Shown: positions 1-8,357, numbered from the stretch's first letter. The stretch: 64,000 nt of DNA from Streptomyces rishiriensis (GCF_030815485.1 NZ_JAUSWV010000002.1:3534001-3598000), one strand, 5' to 3'. Translations and numbers: made by a program. Notes: a model not told the origin generated them from the sequence alone.

Positions 1-1663
1 ACGCGTCGTCACCTTCACGCATGGGCACCCGTACGTCCCGCTCGTCCGCGACGGACTCCGCGATGTCGTACCCGGCGTCCACGTGCCGGATGACGCCCAT
101 GCCGGGGTCGTTGGTGAGGACACGGCGGATCTTCTCGCCGGCGAGCTTGGTGCCGTCGGCCACGGAGACCTGGCCGGCGTGGATGGAGCGGCCCATGCCG
201 ACGCCGCCGCCGTGGTGGATCGACACCCAGGACGCCCCGGACGCCACGTTGACCATGGCGTTCAGCAGGGGCCAGTCGGCGATCGCGTCGGAGCCGTCGA
301 GCATGGCCTCGGTCTCGCGGTAGGGGGAGGCCACGGAGCCGCAGTCGAGGTGGTCGCGGCCGATGGCCAGCGGGGCCGCCAGCTCGCCCGAGGCCACCAT
401 GTCGTTGAAGCGCTCGCCCGCCTTGTCGCGCTCGCCGTAGCCGAGCCAGCAGATCCGGGCGGGCAGGCCCTGGAAGTGGACGCGCTCACCGGCCAGCTTG
501 ATCCAGCGGGCCAGGGACTCGTTCTCCGGGAAGAGGTCGAGCATCGCCCTGTCGGTCTTGGCGATGTCGGCCGGGTCGCCGGAGAGCGCCGCCCAGCGGA
601 AGGGGCCCTTGCCCTCGCAGAACAGCGGGCGGATGTAGGCGGGGACGAAACCGGGGAAGGCGAACGCCCGGTCGTACCCGGCGAGTCGGGCCTCGCCGCG
701 GATGGAGTTGCCGTAGTCGAAGACCTCGGCGCCGGCGTCCATGAAGCCGACCATCGCCTCGACGTGCTTCGCCATCGACTCGCGGGCCCGGGTGGTGAAG
801 CCGGCCGGGTCCTTCTCGGCGGCGTCGGCCATGTCCTCGAAGGCGATCCCGGTCGGCAGGTAGGCGAGCGGGTCGTGGGCGGAGGTCTGGTCGGTGACGA
901 TGTCGATGGGGGCGCCCGTCGCGAGCAGCTGCGGGACGAGTTCGGCGGCGTTGCCGAGGAGGCCGATGGAGAGCGGCTTGCGCTGGTCACGGGCCTCGAC
1001 GGCCAGCCGGAGCGCGTGGTCCGGGTTGTCGGCCCTGACGTCCAGGTAGCGGTGCTCGATGCGGCGCTCGATGGCGCGCGGGTCGCAGTCGACGCAGATC
1101 GCCACGCCGTCGTTCATCGTGACGGCGAGCGGCTGGGCGCCGCCCATGCCGCCGAGCCCGGCGGTGAGGGTGATCGTGCCGGCGAGGGTTCCGCCGAACT
1201 TCTTCGCGGCGACGGCGGCGAAGGTCTCGTAGGTGCCCTGGAGGATGCCCTGGGTGCCGATGTAGATCCAGGAACCGGCGGTCATCTGGCCGTACATGGT
1301 CAGCCCGAGCTGCTCCAGCCGGCGGAACTCCTCCCAGTTGGCCCAGTCGCCGACGAGGTTGGAGTTGGCGATGAGGACGCGCGGAGCCCACTCGTGGGTC
1401 TGCATGACGCCGACCGGGCGGCCGGACTGCACGAGCATGGTCTCGTCCTGCTTGAGGGTCCTGAGCGTGCGGACCATCGCGTCGAAGGAGCGCCAGTCGC
1501 GGGCCGCCTTGCCCGTGCCGCCGTAGACGACGAGCTTGTCGGGGTGTTCGGCGACCTCGGGGTCCAGGTTGTTCTGGAGCATCCGCAGGGCGGCTTCCTG
1601 CTGCCATCCCAGGGCGCTCAGTTCCGTACCGCGTGGCGCTCGTACGGGGCGGGGTCCTGACAT
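1..1663 (-). CDS. hutU: Urocanate hydratase (urocanase), 3' end cut by window edge
   Basis: Converts urocanate to imidazolone propionate in histidine degradation; cytosolic and NAD+-dependent. The translation reads MSGPRPVRAPRGTEL, then the urocanase signatures VVYGGTGKAARDW, GRPVGVMQTHEWAPRV, GQMTAGSWIYIGTQGILQGT and LTAGLGGMGGAQPLAVT, followed by CVDCDP. About 554 codons are present and the family is about 550-557 residues long, so only the last few residues are likely missing. The ATG at 1663 has an AGGAGG Shine-Dalgarno just upstream. A TTGACT/CAGGAT promoter lies about 50 nt before it. No other hut gene is in the window. Confidence 0.97.
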   Translation of the reverse strand, partial: MSGPRPVRAPRGTELSALGWQQEAALRMLQNNLDPEVAEHPDKLVVYGGTGKAARDWRSFDAMVRTLRTLKQDETMLVQSGRPVGVMQTHEWAPRVLIANSNLVGDWANWEEFRRLEQLGLTMYGQMTAGSWIYIGTQGILQGTYETFAAVAAKKFGGTLAGTITLTAGLGGMGGAQPLAVTMNDGVAICVDCDPRAIERRIEHRYLDVRADNPDHALRLAVEARDQRKPLSIGLLGNAAELVPQLLATGAPIDIVTDQTSAHDPLAYLPTGIAFEDMADAAEKDPAGFTTRARESMAKHVEAMVGFMDAGAEVFDYGNSIRGEARLAGYDRAFAFPGFVPAYIRPLFCEGKGPFRWAALSGDPADIAKTDRAMLDLFPENESLARWIKLAGERVHFQGLPARICWLGYGERDKAGERFNDMVASGELAAPLAIGRDHLDCGSVASPYRETEAMLDGSDAIADWPLLNAMVNVASGASWVSIHHGGGVGMGRSIHAGQVSVADGTKLAGEKIRRVLTNDPGMGVIRHVDAGYDIAESVADERDVRVPMREGDDA

Positions 1664-1710
1664 GGTCTGCCTCCTTGCGGATGGGTGATCCCGGCGGTTT
1701 TTGCTGTTGT

Positions 1711-1746
1711 TATTCACATCCTGACTTGATGAATAGGACTAGTCAA
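1711..1746 (-). promoter_or_regulatory. Candidate hutU promoter with GACTAGTC palindrome
   Basis: On the minus strand a TTGACT (-35, 1741-1746) and a CAGGAT (-10, 1718-1723) are separated by 17 nt, giving a start near 1711 and a leader of roughly 48 nt. The 8-bp palindrome GACTAGTC (1737-1744) overlaps the -35 box and could be an operator core. The reading is by eye only. Confidence 0.55.
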
Positions 1747-1896
1747 TACATCGGGCCGCAGCTTCGGGGCCACGGCCGCAGCGCGGCGTCGTGGGGCCAG
1801 GTCATCCGGGACGACGGCACGCGGAGGCGGCGACCGGGCGGCCACGGCGCGCGGGGGCGGCGGGGCACGGAAGGCCACGGCCGCGAAGGCGGCGGA

Positions 1897-1930
1897 CGCA
1901 GGCAGGCGTGGGGCGCAGGCAGGCGTGGGG
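1897..1930. repeat. Perfect 17-bp tandem duplication in the 1.66-2.18 kb gap
   Basis: CGCAGGCAGGCGTGGGG occurs twice head to tail (1897-1913, 1914-1930) in the otherwise featureless GC-rich gap between hutU and the roadblock cassette. The upstream promoter of the cassette must lie in 1931-2179, but I cannot place it firmly. Confidence 0.8.
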
Positions 1931-2179
1931 GCGCGCGTCTTCGCATTCACCACCCCGCGGTGGCACGCGCGCCGTTGACGCGCGCCGGTGGACCGGTGTT
2001 GAACGGTGAAGAGGCGGCGCACGGGGCCCCGATTCGGCCCGAAGCGCGGTCAGTCGACCCACGTTAGCCACCCCGCCGCATGTTCCGCTGGAAAATGCCA
2101 GAACACTCACTCCTCGGCGCCTACGTTGCGTAGCTTCTTCCTCACTCAGCCGAACCGAAGGCGGGAGGGGAGCCCAACG

Positions 2180-2608
2180 GTGCCCGGAATCGACGAGTGT
2201 CTCCTGGAGGCCATGCGGCTGCCCGGTGCCCGGGGGGCCGCGCTGGTCGACTGGACGAGCGGGCTGGCCCTGGGGGCGGTCGGGGAGTTCCCCGGCGGCG
2301 ACCACGAGGCGGCGGCCGCCGAGGCGGCCGAGGTGGCCCGGCTCACGGCCGAGCAGCGGGCGTTCGCCCCCGACGGCTACGACGACCACGGCGGTCAGGA
2401 CGAGCGAGGAAGCGGGGGCGGGGCCGCCGAACCCCCGGTCGAGGACCTGATCATCAGCAACCGGGACAGCTATCACGTGCTCCGCTTCGTACCGACGTCC
2501 TTCGACAGCAGCGTGTTCCTGCACGTGTGGCTGTCCCGTCCGGACGGCAACCTCGCGCTGGCCCGGATCCGGCTGGGCGAGATGGCCGGACGGCTGGTGC
2601 TGGGGTGA
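2180..2608 (+). CDS. Roadblock/LC7-like protein, first gene of cassette
   Basis: About 142 residues from a GTG start (VPGIDECLLEAMRLPGARG), preceded by a GGGAGGGGAG ribosome site; the longer upstream reading frame lacks such a site. The segments GAALVDWTSGLALG and VEDLIISNRDSYHVLRFV align by eye with GVALVDYTSGMALG and IEDILITLNDQYHLIRLI of the fourth gene of the cassette (4116-4490), so the two are paralogues. Roadblock/LC7 proteins are small alpha/beta dimers that usually regulate Ras-like GTPases. Here no GTPase is adjacent. It overlaps the next gene by GTGA. Confidence 0.75.
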   Translation: MPGIDECLLEAMRLPGARGAALVDWTSGLALGAVGEFPGGDHEAAAAEAAEVARLTAEQRAFAPDGYDDHGGQDERGSGGGAAEPPVEDLIISNRDSYHVLRFVPTSFDSSVFLHVWLSRPDGNLALARIRLGEMAGRLVLG

Positions 2609-3528
2609 CCGCGGTGAGAACGCCCCCGCAGGGGACGACCCCGCCGCCCCGGCTGCCCGTGCGGGAGAAGTCGGCGGCCCGGGAGCGCGGCAGCGGACTG
2701 TCGCCGATGCTGACCCGGCTCGCGGCCGAACGGGCGACCGGTGTCCTGGAACGCGAGCGCGGCTCGCTCTACCTCGCCGAGGGCCGTGTGGTGCACGCCG
2801 AGAGCCCCCTCGCCCCGGGCCTCGACGTGCTCCTCCTGGCCCACGGCACCCTCTCCCCCGACGTCTGGCAGGACGCGGTGGACCGGGCCGACGAGGAGTA
2901 CGGCGTCGCCCGGCTGCTGCTCGACGCCGGTCGCGTCCCGCGCGGCGCGCTGGAACTGTGCCATCTGGAGGCGGTGTACGACGCGGCGTACTTCGCGCTC
3001 ACCCCCAGCAGCACCCCGGGCCGCTTCCACTACGGCGCCGGGCACTGGCTGGGCCCGCTCCTGCCGGTCCCGGTCGAAGCGGTCGAGCGCGAGACGCTGC
3101 GCCGGCGCGAACTGCTGCACCGGCTGTGGCCCGACCCGCTGACCGACGGGGCGCCGCTGCGGCGGGCCGAGACCGTCGCGGCGCCCGCGCCGACCGCCCG
3201 GCAGAGCGCGGTGCTGGCGTCGGTGGACGGCGTACGCACCGCGCCGGACATAGCCCGGGAGCTGGGCCGACAGGCCTTCCACACCCTGGTGGACGTCCGG
3301 CGGCTGGCGGCGGCGGGCCTGCTGACCGCCCTCTTCCCGCCACCCCGGCCGCACCGCGCGCCGCCGGGCGCGCCCCCGCTCCCCTCCCGGTCGGCCGCAG
3401 ATCCGGCCGTGAGTCCCGCCGCCCCCACCCCGGAACCCGACCCGCCACCGGGCATCGCCCTGCCCCGTGTCAACGACCCCGACATCACCTTGCTGAAGAG
3501 GCTCAGGGATGCGCTGGAGGCCCTTTGA
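2605..3528 (+). CDS. DUF4388 (PATAN-like) domain protein
   Basis: 307 residues from a GTG overlapping the previous stop by 4 nt, implying translational coupling; a second GTG at 2614 is possible. Residues about 25-120 (LTRLAAERATGVLERERGSLYLAEGRVVHAES) look like the PATAN/DUF4388 fold, which mediates signalling contacts in bacterial regulators. The middle (SVDGVRTAPDIARELG, then FHTLVDVRRLAAAGLLTAL) resembles the winged-helix-like tail of such proteins, followed by a Pro-rich linker and a conserved DPDITLLKRLRDALEAL end. No kinase or receiver domain is visible. It sits between roadblock genes, suggesting a complex. Confidence 0.65.
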   Translation: MTAVRTPPQGTTPPPRLPVREKSAARERGSGLSPMLTRLAAERATGVLERERGSLYLAEGRVVHAESPLAPGLDVLLLAHGTLSPDVWQDAVDRADEEYGVARLLLDAGRVPRGALELCHLEAVYDAAYFALTPSSTPGRFHYGAGHWLGPLLPVPVEAVERETLRRRELLHRLWPDPLTDGAPLRRAETVAAPAPTARQSAVLASVDGVRTAPDIARELGRQAFHTLVDVRRLAAAGLLTALFPPPRPHRAPPGAPPLPSRSAADPAVSPAAPTPEPDPPPGIALPRVNDPDITLLKRLRDALEAL

Positions 3529-3562
3529 ACGGCAGCGACCGCGCGCCGAGAGGAGCGAGCTG

Positions 3563-4093
3563 ATGGTGTCCGAGCCCGAGATACTCGACGAACTCCGGCG
3601 ACTGCGGGCCCGGGTGCCCCAGTTGACCGGGGCCCTGACGGCCGGCGTGGACGGTCTCGTCCTCGCCCACGACACACCCGGCGTGGAACCGGAGGTGGTG
3701 GCCGCGCTGACCGCCGCCGCCCTCGGCGTCGCGATGCGGATGGCGGACACCACCGGCCAGGGCGACTTCCGCGAGCTGCTCGTGCGCGGCGTCCACGGCT
3801 ACGTCGCGACCTACGCGGCCGGCGAGAGCGCCGTGCTGACCCTGCTCGCGCAGGACCGCGTCAACGTCGGCCGGCTGCATCTGGAGGGCCGCCGGGCCGG
3901 GGCCCGCATCGGGGAGCTCGTCGACGCGTGGGAGGCGAAGGCGCGGGAGGCGAAGGCCGCCGCGCCACCCCCGGCGCCGGCGAGGACACCCGCGAAGGCG
4001 CCCGTACGGACGCCCGCCAAACCACCCGTCGTACGGACCAGATCGGCGCGCGGATCGGCGACCACCAACGCGCGCACCACCACGGAAAGTTGA
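3563..4093 (+). CDS. Roadblock/LC7 domain protein with Ala/Pro-rich tail
   Basis: 176 residues. The ATG at 3563 is chosen because AGAGGAG sits 5-8 nt upstream; an upstream ATG at 3509 in the same frame would overlap the DUF4388 gene and lacks a site. Residues about 5-125 (ILDELRRLRARVPQLTGALTAGVDGLVLAHDT, ESAVLTLLAQDRVNVGRLHLEG) fit the roadblock fold; the tail is a low-complexity Ala/Pro/Arg/Thr stretch (APVRTPAKPPVVRTR). It is the third member of the cassette and probably partners its neighbours. Confidence 0.7.
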   Translation: MVSEPEILDELRRLRARVPQLTGALTAGVDGLVLAHDTPGVEPEVVAALTAAALGVAMRMADTTGQGDFRELLVRGVHGYVATYAAGESAVLTLLAQDRVNVGRLHLEGRRAGARIGELVDAWEAKAREAKAAAPPPAPARTPAKAPVRTPAKPPVVRTRSARGSATTNARTTTES

Positions 4094-4115
4094 GAAGGAA
4101 CCGAGGAGCACTGTC

Positions 4116-4490
4116 ATGGCCAACACCGAAACCACACTGAAAGAGTGTCTCGCCTCGATCGAGGGCGCGACCGGAGTGGCGCTCGTCGACTACACCAGCG
4201 GCATGGCGCTGGGCACGTTGGGCGGCAGCAAGACCTTCGACCTGAACGTCGCCGCCGCCGGGAACACCGACGTGGTGCGCGCCAAGATGCGCACCATGGA
4301 GCACCTCGGGCTCAAAGGCCAGATCGAGGACATCCTGATCACGCTGAACGACCAGTACCACCTGATCCGGCTGATCAGCGGCCGCGGCGGCAACGGCCTC
4401 TTCATGTACCTGGTCCTGGACGCCAAGCGGGCCAATCTGGCGATGGCGCGCCACCAGTTGAAGAGGATCGAGGAGGACCTCGAGGTCTAG
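4116..4490 (+). CDS. Small roadblock/LC7-like protein, last gene of cassette
   Basis: 124 residues (MANTETTLKECLASIEGATG). GAAGGAACCGAGGAG precedes the ATG. It is a compact single-domain roadblock-like protein, paralogous to the 2180-2608 product, and ends with a helix ANLAMARHQLKRIEEDLEV. It follows the previous gene by 22 nt and is followed directly by a hairpin, so it closes the operon. No substrate is known; by family it would be a dimeric scaffold or GTPase regulator in the cytosol or at the membrane. Confidence 0.75.
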   Translation: MANTETTLKECLASIEGATGVALVDYTSGMALGTLGGSKTFDLNVAAAGNTDVVRAKMRTMEHLGLKGQIEDILITLNDQYHLIRLISGRGGNGLFMYLVLDAKRANLAMARHQLKRIEEDLEV

Positions 4491-4526
4491 CCGGTCCGGT
4501 CCGACCGGAGAGTCCGGCCGGACCGG
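4491..4526. terminator. Hairpin between convergent genes
   Basis: CCGGTCCGG (4491-4499) pairs perfectly with CCGGACCGG (4518-4526), with further partial pairing inside. It lies in the 44-nt gap between the roadblock cassette and the convergent membrane-protein gene and could terminate both. Confidence 0.6.
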
Positions 4527-4534
4527 TTCCGTGC

Positions 4535-5119
4535 CTAGACCAGCGCCGCGGTGCGGCGGCGGGACCCGCCCGGGGCCGCGTCGCCCGCCGCGATGCCGGT
4601 GCTGCGGTACGCCTTGACGGCCTTGCCCGCCGGGCGTCCGCCGCGCCGGTCCAGCCAGTCCACGCGTACCCACAGCAGAGCGTCGTCGGCCTGCTCGCGC
4701 CGCCCCAGCCAGGCGGCCTTCAGCCGCAGTCCCGTCCCCCAGCCGGCGAGCAGCAGTCCGGCGGCCGCGGGCACCGCGAAGGAGCTGCCGAGCGCGGCCA
4801 CGAAGGCGAGCAGCAGCCACCAGCGGTGACCCCGCCGCCAGGTGCGCACGGTCACCGCCCGGTCCTGAAGCACGTCGTGCTTGCCGGCCCGGGCGGCGCC
4901 GCGCCCGAGGTCGAGGAGCCGCCGACGGCCGCGCCACGCCACCACGGCGACGGCGACGATGAACAGCGCGGCCCCGGACAGCACCCCGATCCGCCGTCCG
5001 GTGAGGCCGGGTACCAGGACCCCGACCCCCGCCGCGAACACTCCGCACCACCACAACGGCGCGGCCCCGGCCCGTACGACGACGGCCACCCGAGCCAGCC
5101 CCTGCCCTCCGCGCGCCAC
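4535..5119 (-). CDS. Uncharacterised integral membrane protein
   Basis: 194 residues from a GTG (MARGGQGLARVAVVV) with a GGAGG site. Hydrophobic segments lie at about 22-40, 43-62 and 98-130 (WWLLLAFVAALGSSFAVPAAAGLLLAG), with a basic loop (WRGRRRLLDLGRG) and a basic C-terminal tail (DWLDRRGGRPAGKAVKAYR). I do not recognise a functional family; such proteins are common in Streptomyces. It is convergent with the roadblock cassette and follows the RpiR gene on the same strand after 110 nt. Confidence 0.7.
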   Translation of the reverse strand: MARGGQGLARVAVVVRAGAAPLWWCGVFAAGVGVLVPGLTGRRIGVLSGAALFIVAVAVVAWRGRRRLLDLGRGAARAGKHDVLQDRAVTVRTWRRGHRWWLLLAFVAALGSSFAVPAAAGLLLAGWGTGLRLKAAWLGRREQADDALLWVRVDWLDRRGGRPAGKAVKAYRSTGIAAGDAAPGGSRRRTAALV

Positions 5120-5159
5120 GTCCGCCTCCTGCTCTGTCCGGCACAGTCTCGTGACCGTT

Positions 5160-5192
5160 CAGACTAGTGAGCGAACGTGAGACGAGTCTGAG
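5160..5192. promoter_or_regulatory. Inverted repeat upstream of membrane-protein gene
   Basis: TCAGACT (5160-5166) and AGTCTGA (5186-5192) form perfect 7-bp arms in the 110-nt gap. On the minus strand a TAGTCT -10-like hexamer lies in one arm. A regulator site or promoter element is plausible but unproven. Confidence 0.35.
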
Positions 5193-5229
5193 AGAACCAC
5201 CGGAAAGGCGCGCCTTCCGCAAGCGGCGG

Positions 5230-6195
5230 CTACTCCACGAAGAGCCCCCGCGCCGCCGCCCGCGCGTCGAACTCCTCGAGCCGGGCCTGGGCGTCGGGCA
5301 GGTCGTCGCACATCGCCTCCAGCAGTACCCGTCCGAGCAGCATCGGCGCGCACGCCGTGTCGAAGGCGAGGCCGGTGCCGACGGCGGCCGGCAGCAGCAG
5401 GTCGGAGACCTTGGCGACCGGCGCGAACGCGGAGTCGGCGACGGTCACCACACTCAGCCCCGCCTCCCGGGCATAGGCGAGGGTGTCGACGACCTCACGC
5501 GGATGCCGGGGCAGCGCGAAGCAGAGCAGGGCCGAGGCACCCGCCCGGACGGCGGCGTCGATCCGGTCATGGATCATCGTGCCGCCCTCGTTCAGCAGCC
5601 GTACGTCCGGATGGACCTTGGCGGCGAAGTACGCGAACCCGTACGCCTGGGAGGCGGCGGCCCGCAGTCCGAGCACGGGGAGCGGGCGGGAGGCCGCCAG
5701 CAGCCGGCCCGCCCGCTGCACCGGGCGGGGATCGGCGAGCAGTTCGGCGAGGTGCTTCAGGTTCTCGATCTCGGCCTCGACGGCCTGCTGGTACTCGTTG
5801 CGGGAGACCGGGCCGGCCGTCCGCTCGGCGGGGGCGACCTCGCGCAGGTGCTTGCGCAGGGCGGGGTAGCCGTCGAAGCCGAGGGCGACCGCGAAGCGGG
5901 TCACCGACGGCTGGCTGACGCCCGCGAGCTCGGCCAGCTCCACGCTGGACAGGAACGGCACGTCGGCGGCGCGCCGCACCATGCTGTGCGCGATGCGCCG
6001 CTGCGTCGGCGTCAGCCGGTGCACCTCGAAGAGCGCCTGCAGCCGAGCGGCGGGACTGTCCGGCACACCGGCCCCCGGTGCCGCGCCCGGTGCCCCCGGA
6101 CCCGATGCCCCCGGACCCGGTACTCCCGGACCTGCCGCCGCTCCTCGGCCCGGCACTCCCGGCACCGCCCCACCGGTCTCCGTCTCCGCGCTCAT
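5230..6195 (-). CDS. MurR/RpiR-family transcriptional regulator
   Basis: 321 residues. After a Gly/Pro/Ala-rich N-terminal extension of about 45 residues, an RpiR-type helix-turn-helix (LTPTQRRIAHSMVRRAADVPFLSSVELAELAGVSQPSVTRF) is followed by a SIS sugar-phosphate-binding domain (RPLPVLGLRAAASQAYGFAYF, TMIHDRIDAAVRAGASALLCFALPRHPREVVDTLAYARE, VVTVADSAFAPVAKVSDLLLPA). These regulators sense phosphosugars or related effectors. The start overlaps the upstream ORF by ATGA; a true start closer to the HTH is possible because the extension is low-complexity. Target genes are not evident. Confidence 0.85.
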   Translation of the reverse strand: MSAETETGGAVPGVPGRGAAAGPGVPGPGASGPGAPGAAPGAGVPDSPAARLQALFEVHRLTPTQRRIAHSMVRRAADVPFLSSVELAELAGVSQPSVTRFAVALGFDGYPALRKHLREVAPAERTAGPVSRNEYQQAVEAEIENLKHLAELLADPRPVQRAGRLLAASRPLPVLGLRAAASQAYGFAYFAAKVHPDVRLLNEGGTMIHDRIDAAVRAGASALLCFALPRHPREVVDTLAYAREAGLSVVTVADSAFAPVAKVSDLLLPAAVGTGLAFDTACAPMLLGRVLLEAMCDDLPDAQARLEEFDARAAARGLFVE

Positions 6196-6818
6196 GCCCC
6201 GCTCCCCCTCCAGATGTCCGTGAACCGGCCCAGCAGCCCGGCCGCCGCCCGTACGTCGTCCGTGAGCGGCCGGCCGGCCTGTTCCGCGTCGAGCACCGCT
6301 TCGGCCGGCTCCAGCGCCCGGCCCGCCGGAAGTCCCGGTCCTGACCGCGGCAGGCGCCGGCGCGGCGCCCGTACGGCGGCGACGGGTCCGGCAGCCGACG
6401 ACGAGACGGTACGCGGCACAGGCACGCAGTGTCTGCCGGGCGGCGGGCGAGGCGAAACCGGCCTGTTCCCCGACGCCCCGGGAGAGTACAGCGTGGCCGG
6501 GCGAGCGTCCTCGTTCCGGCCGGCGCCGACTCCGGTGGCGCGGCCGTGGACGCGACCGGCGGCGGCGTTCTGCCGGGCGGCGACCCAGGACCCGGTCATC
6601 CGCTGCGTCGCCCCGGTGCGGGGGACCGGGCGGGCGGCCCGGTCGGCGGGCCGCGCGACGTCCGCGACGCCGGGAGCGGTCCCGCCGAGGACGACGGGAC
6701 CGGAGCCCGTCCCCGCAGGGTCCTCCACCGTCCGAGACGCCATAAGGCCACGAACTCCCATCGATCCGGACACGCGATCCCGCCTGCCGGTCCGTCGTCC
6801 GTTGCCTCGGATCACCAC
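6192..6818 (-). pseudogene. Probable remnant or poorly conserved ORF ahead of RpiR gene
   Basis: The open frame spans about 208 residues, but only the last 45 (LPAGRALEPAEAVLDAEQAG ... LLGRFTDIWRGSGA) have ordinary composition and strong third-position GC; the first 160 are Arg/Pro/Gly/Ala-rich with no recognisable fold. The stop overlaps the RpiR start (ATGA), so the 3' end was probably translated and coupled. I read it as the 3' remnant of a decayed gene; a lineage-specific protein is the alternative. No function can be given. Confidence 0.4.
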
Positions 6819-6825
6819 CGGACCG

Positions 6826-6855
6826 TTGACAGGCTATTCATCTACCGAGAACTCT
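6826..6855 (+). promoter_or_regulatory. Candidate promoter for small-ORF/membrane-protein unit
   Basis: A consensus TTGACA (6826-6831) is followed after 18 nt by AACTCT (6850-6855), matching the xAxxxT -10 pattern of HrdB-type promoters. A start near 6862 would give a 60-nt leader to the small ORF at 6923. Confidence 0.45.
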
Positions 6856-6922
6856 GCATGACGTTATACAGCCGGGCAAGGGACAGCTCACGATCCGGCT
6901 CGCTCCGAGGGAGGTGTACGGC

Positions 6923-6997
6923 GTGAGTTCGGGTTCCCCGCACCCGGCCGCTCCGGCGCCCGCCTCCCGCGAACCCGACGCCGGACAGGGGGGCTAA
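6923..6997 (+). CDS. Possible 24-residue leader ORF
   Basis: GTG with a strong GAGGGAGGT site 8 nt upstream opens a 25-codon frame (VSSGSPHPAAPAPASREPDA, then GQGG, stop TAA) 62 nt before the membrane-protein gene. It is Pro/Ala-rich with no membrane segment. The good ribosome site argues for translation; it may be a leader peptide or the start of a truncated gene. Confidence 0.35.
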   Translation: MSSGSPHPAAPAPASREPDAGQGG

Positions 6998-7059
6998 CCC
7001 CAGTGCGGGGGGCGTTCCCGCTCCCTAGCCTGGTCTCCATGACGGGATGGGAGACCACC

Positions 7060-7485
7060 ATGGAAGCGCGCGACGCGGACCTGAAGAAGGAACTCGACGC
7101 CACCCTGGCGACCCGCAGGGAGCTGGGCGAGGAGTACGAGTCCGCGCTGGTGGACTCGTTCCTGGAGAAGGTCGACCAGCGCATCGACGGCGTCGTGGAG
7201 CGCCGGGTGCGGCGGCAGTTCGCGGAGCAGCAGATGGTGGCGGCCCGGGACGCCCGCTCGCCCAGGGCGACGGACTCGTGGGGCGAGCGGTTCGGCTTCG
7301 GCATCGTCTCGCTGGTGCTGGCGGTCCCGCTGTCCGCGATCGGCGCGGGCACCGCGCACCTGCCCGGCCTGATCGTCTCCTGGGTGGGCATCGTCGGCGT
7401 CAACGCGGTCCAGGCCGCCCGCTCCCACCCCGGCCTCTTCGGCACCCGCCGCCGCTCCTCGAAGGACAGCGACTGGGAGGAGTGA
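7060..7485 (+). CDS. Conserved small membrane protein
   Basis: About 141 residues. The ATG at 7060 has GGGAG 7 nt upstream; an in-frame ATG at 7039 (MTGWETT) is the alternative. The first 65 residues are charged and helical (DADLKKELDATLATRRELGEEYE, FLEKVDQRIDGVVERRVRRQ), followed by two hydrophobic segments (FGFGIVSLVLAVPLSAIGAG and LPGLIVSWVGIVGVNAVQAA) and a basic tail. I recall similar uncharacterised integral membrane proteins across Streptomyces. Convergent with the SDR gene. Confidence 0.8.
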   Translation: MEARDADLKKELDATLATRRELGEEYESALVDSFLEKVDQRIDGVVERRVRRQFAEQQMVAARDARSPRATDSWGERFGFGIVSLVLAVPLSAIGAGTAHLPGLIVSWVGIVGVNAVQAARSHPGLFGTRRRSSKDSDWEE

Positions 7486-7509
7486 CCGGGCAGCCCGGGG
7501 GCCCGGGGT

Positions 7510-8283
7510 TCACGCCTGGCGGGTCGGCAGCACCATGATCTGGCGCAGGTTGACGTGCCGCGGGCGGCTGGTGGCGTAGGCGACGACGTCGGCGACCTCG
7601 GCTGCGGACAGGCCGCCGATGTGGTCGAACATGCCGTCCAGCTGCCCGGCCAGCTCGGCGTTGTCGAGGTGCGTGGCCAGTTCGGTCTCGGTCAGCCCGG
7701 GCTCCACGTTGGTCACCCGCACGTCACGCGGTCCGAACTCGATGCGCAGGGCCTGGGAGAGATAGGTGACGGCCGCCTTGGTGGCGCCGTACACCCCGTA
7801 GTTCGGGAACGCGACGTGCGCGGCGATGGACGAGACGTTGACCAGGTCCGCGGCCCGTCCCCCGGCGGCGGCGTCCACCAGGTCCGCGGTGAAGGCGCGG
7901 ATCACCCGCAGCACCCCGGTGACGTTGGTGTCGAGCATCCGCCGCCACTCGTCGATCCGGCCGTCGTCGACGGGGTTCGGCAGCATGACGCCGGCGTTGT
8001 TGACGACCAGATCGACGTTCCCGTAGGCCTCGCGGATCCTGGCGGCCGCCGCGTCCACGGACGCGTCGTCGGTGACGTCGGCGACGACGGCCAGGGCGTC
8101 GCCCCCGTCCGCGCGGATCTTCTCCACGACCGACTCCAGCCGGTCCCCGCGCCGGGCCAGCAGCGTGACCCGGGCACCCGAGGCGGCGAGCAGCAGGGCC
8201 ACCGCCTCACCGATCCCGCTGGCGGCTCCGGTGACGACGGCGGTGCGGCCGGCCAGGCTCGTGTACGGCGTCTCGTGCGACAT
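7510..8283 (-). CDS. SDR-family NAD(P)-dependent oxidoreductase
   Basis: 257 residues, classical short-chain dehydrogenase. The Rossmann motif TGAASGIGEA is at residues 19-28, NNAGV at 95-99, catalytic Ser in NVSS (151-152), and Y165-x3-K169 in YGATK. Substrate unknown. AGGAG precedes the ATG. It is divergent from an XRE/MmyB regulator; in Streptomyces such SDR-XRE pairs are frequent and the regulator usually controls the oxidoreductase. Confidence 0.92.
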   Translation of the reverse strand: MSHETPYTSLAGRTAVVTGAASGIGEAVALLLAASGARVTLLARRGDRLESVVEKIRADGGDALAVVADVTDDASVDAAAARIREAYGNVDLVVNNAGVMLPNPVDDGRIDEWRRMLDTNVTGVLRVIRAFTADLVDAAAGGRAADLVNVSSIAAHVAFPNYGVYGATKAAVTYLSQALRIEFGPRDVRVTNVEPGLTETELATHLDNAELAGQLDGMFDHIGGLSAAEVADVVAYATSRPRHVNLRQIMVLPTRQA

Positions 8284-8357
8284 CTGTTGCTCCTGGGAAG
8301 GCGGGCCGGGGCGGTTCCCCGGCGGCTCGCTCCACCCTGGCCGTCCGCGGCCGCGCT

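Noticed and set aside
83..1660. Long plus-strand open frame of 525 codons opposite hutU
   Set aside because: Composition (Val/Gly/Asp/Leu/Ala) is the antisense image of high-GC3 coding DNA; the minus strand encodes a textbook urocanase.
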